Shown here: piece by piece, positions 61,557-64,000 of the stretch
Position numbering within the stretch: position 1 is the stretch's first letter
Layout: each line of letters starts with the position of its first letter
Origin: Lineus longissimus
Lineage: Eukaryota > Nemertea > Pilidiophora > Heteronemertea > Lineidae
Direction of reading: 5' to 3'
Length of the DNA stretch: 64,000 bases
NCBI RefSeq assembly: GCF_910592395.1
Contig: NC_088308.1
Coordinates: forward strand, 19,111,501-19,175,500
Made by a program: the position numbers and the translations under genes
The notes under the pieces: model-generated
Told to the model about the DNA's origin: nothing
Seen by the model: only the letters and a program-made list of their open reading frames with translations
Databases searched by the model: none

Positions 61557-62018
61557 GTATGCATACATCCATCCACCAACTAACTCAATCAATAGGTGTT
61601 ACCAACGGACCTCAGAAGAGTTTTGCACACAGTTTCAAGATTGTATACACCGTTATCATGAATAAACCACAATTCATTCCAAACAACAAGTTTCCTTTCC
61701 ATGCTGTGATATCTGTAATATACAACATCAGTGAATAATTAATGAAAGGGCTTGATTGAGTCCAGGGTGGGGACAATTATTGCATGTGTGTAACAGTATA
61801 AAATGCCCACTATCAATAAGCTTATAAATGCATTGCTGATGAGAGACAATTGATAACTAGGTCATTTTTCTCATAATTGTTGAGAAGAGATTTTTTCTTA
61901 AGATTTGACTCCATACACAGCCATGAAAAGCTGGGACATTATGAAAAATATTTTAAAAATACTGAATTCCTTTTCTCTTACTACCTTTTCATGTCCTGGC
62001 TACAAGCCAATACAATAT

Positions 62019-62200
62019 ATAGTGGATCCTCCCTTAGTGGACACCTCTCTAATAAGGACAACCTCTCTATTAAGGACACTAGTTTTGATCCGAAATTGGT
62101 TGTTTCCATTCCATTTGCTCTCTCTAATCAGGACACCTCTCTATTAAGGACAGCACTTGTCAGTCCTGAGGGTGTCCTTAATAGAGAGGTTCTACTGTAA
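62019..62200 (+). repeat. TACAGT-type inverted-repeat element, copy B
   Basis: It begins TATAGTGGATCCTCCCTTAG and ends AGAGAGGTTCTACTGTA. It contains three ACCTCTCTAATAAGGAC-like words and TTGGTTGTTTCCATTCCATT. It matches the reverse complement of 14991-15150 along most of its length. Confidence 0.8.
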
Positions 62201-63250
62201 TTTAAAATGCATTATTCGGAAAATGTATCAACTGTCATAAAAACCTTAATATTTTTCAAAAGGTTGTTGTTTTCTCTGAAAACATATAAGAATATCTTGA
62301 ATACTACAAAAGATACAAAGGTAATATCAAAATGTAGCCTATAACCTAAGCTATATGAAAATGTGGATTACTACCCATTTTGGTGGGGTGGATCATCTTA
62401 CCATTTTCCTGCCAAACATTGCACATCCTTTGATGTAGCCTTATCCTTATAGACCTATAACTAGGCAGCTTTGTCATGCACAGTCTATTTAATTATACAC
62501 AGAATATTGATCACAGTGAAATTCCTTGTGCACCTGGTGCCCCAGCTCTGTAGGCCTATACAGCATCCATGTGCCTGAACTACAAACACATAATTGATTG
62601 GGAGTCATGTGACCAGGCTTATTGATGGGTGGGGTAAGATGGCAGCACCATACTAGGCCTAGTCTTATACCGCATGATGGTACTACACTCCAGATGCAGT
62701 GGGCTGGCCTTGTCCCTCACCCTCACCAAAAGGAGATCCAATTAGAATGACGCAATGGACCGCCCTGGGAGTCTGGATGGTACATGATAGGATCTTTACC
62801 AATGACACCAGTAATTATGTGCAGACTTAGATATTGCTTTAGAGCAGCAGAGTTGCTTGACAGATTATATAAGTATCATGATTGCTAATAAGTTTATAGG
62901 AGTTACCAGTTTGGATTTTTTACTTGCACTTCTGCACACCAGTACATGTAATTATATGCGGACTTAATTTTTGCTTTTGAGCTATATGGTTGCTACACTC
63001 CTAAACCAGTGGTGGATTTCAAACAACGGTCTTCCCTGCCCAGTCTTCCTTGCATCCTAATTATCAGGTCTTCCAAGTGTCTTGGGTGTCTCTGTAACAT
63101 GACACCAAGGACTGGCACAAAGATAATATTATGCTGACGACTGCTACTGCCATGTACAGTCCCAACCTACCTTTGGTTTTAAACGAGTCCGTCTTTGCCA
63201 TGTTGCATGTTGCCAACAGACTCCTGTTCCCTGGACGACGCCTGGTAGTC

Positions 63251-63676
63251 TTTGAGCTTAGTGTTGTGTCTGCCAAAAGACACTGGCCACCCTTTGGCTA
63301 TAACGATCAATGAATATATTCTTGTGGCAAAGGCGTGTTGATGACTGCTACTGCCATGCAAGTACCAATGTGCCTCCTGTCTATCAAGTCTCCCTAAACT
63401 GTTCCAGCCATGTTGTATGTCTCTGGCTTTTTTCAACCATTCATACATGGGTAAACAAAAGCCTTTGAGCTTAGTGTTGTGTTTGCCAAAAGACACAGGT
63501 CACCCTTTGGCTATAACGATCAATGAATATGTTCTTGTGGCAAAGGCTTGTTGATGACTGCTACTGCCATGCAAGTACCAATGTGCCTCCTGTCTATCAA
63601 GTCTCCCTAAACTGTTCCAGCCATGTTGTATGTCTCTGGCTTTTTTCAACCATTCATACATGGGTAAACAAAAGTG
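63251..63676. repeat. Tandem duplication, period 213 bp
   Basis: The block from TTTGAGCTTAGTGTTGTG to GGGTAAACAAAAG is repeated with few changes (63251-63463 and 63464-63676). A third, partial and diverged copy appears to precede it (GACTGCTACTGCCATG near 63139). The minus-strand frames across it simply repeat one another and show no known domain. Confidence 0.88.
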
Positions 63677-64000
63677 ACCAAACTCCTTCTGTTCATTTGT
63701 ATAATTATACTTTATCTGCACAAAAAATTATTTACATGTCGATGACTGATGCACTAACTGCGTACAAAGGAGTATCATCTGCAATCCAACTACAAAGACG
63801 AATTTTGACAAGAAGATTTTGACAACAAGATTGTTTTTCAACCATATCTTTCATTAAATCTTTTAAATATATTCAGGAGGGGAGATGAAAACATGGCTAT
63901 ATATTGTAATTTGTACACAAAGGAGATGTTGGGGAAAATCTCCAAAGTTTACCGCACTTCACAGTTCTTGTCCAGGATTTCACACGGTGAGATTTTCCAC

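Larger units (their letters stand above)
61557..64000. other. Right-edge region: repeats, no further exon recognised
   Basis: It contains a TACAGT-type element (62019-62200) and a 213-bp tandem duplication (63251-63676). The remaining sequence is AT-rich with no frame that combines splice sites and a known motif. It may be the first intron of a gene starting at 61503. Confidence 0.45.

Noticed and set aside
63179-63721. Two overlapping minus-strand frames with the shared peptide MYEWLKKARDIQHGWNSLGR
   Set aside because: The similarity comes from the 213-bp DNA duplication. There are no splice sites or recognisable domain.

Overview
The window is animal nuclear DNA: AT-rich, intron-rich (GT-AG introns of about 0.1-6 kb) and littered with short inverted-repeat elements and minisatellites. 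It suits a bilaterian marine invertebrate; a lophotrochozoan is possible, but the sequence alone does not fix the phylum. All gene models below were spliced by eye. For each one I checked that exon phases match across every junction and that no internal stop arises.

Layout. (1) 635-2480 (+): the 3' four exons of a Wnt8-type Wnt ligand; the signal-peptide exon lies off the left edge or was not recognised. (2) 4662-5772 (-): a complete three-exon gene for a 203-residue, probably all-helical protein I do not recognise. (3) 6498-7788 (+): a complete three-exon gene for a 194-residue two-pass membrane protein with an acidic tail, head-to-head with (2). (4) 7789-16495: about 8.7 kb without a recognised exon, part of it probably PTEN 3' UTR. 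(5) 16496-27532 (-): a complete nine-exon PTEN phosphatase gene. (6) 28577-32326 (+): a complete nine-exon ATAD1/Msp1 AAA-ATPase gene, head-to-head with PTEN as in vertebrates. (7) 35604-60827 (-): a 27-exon, roughly 1,547-codon delphilin-like formin with three PDZ domains, three harmonin-homology domains (HHD), a long His/Ser/Pro-rich linker, FH1 and FH2. (8) 61503-61556 (+): a possible first exon of a gene divergent from the formin; the rest to 64000 is repeat-rich.

The genes do not form a pathway. The strongest organisational signals are three divergent promoter-type gaps: (2)/(3), PTEN/ATAD1 and formin/61503. The most interesting items are the whirlin/PDZD7-like N-terminus joined to a delphilin formin, the tandem HHDs split by introns at the same place and phase, a PTEN intron inside the catalytic P-loop codons with a mobile-element end 9 bases into that intron, and a perfect 98-bp tandem duplication that copies a splice donor.
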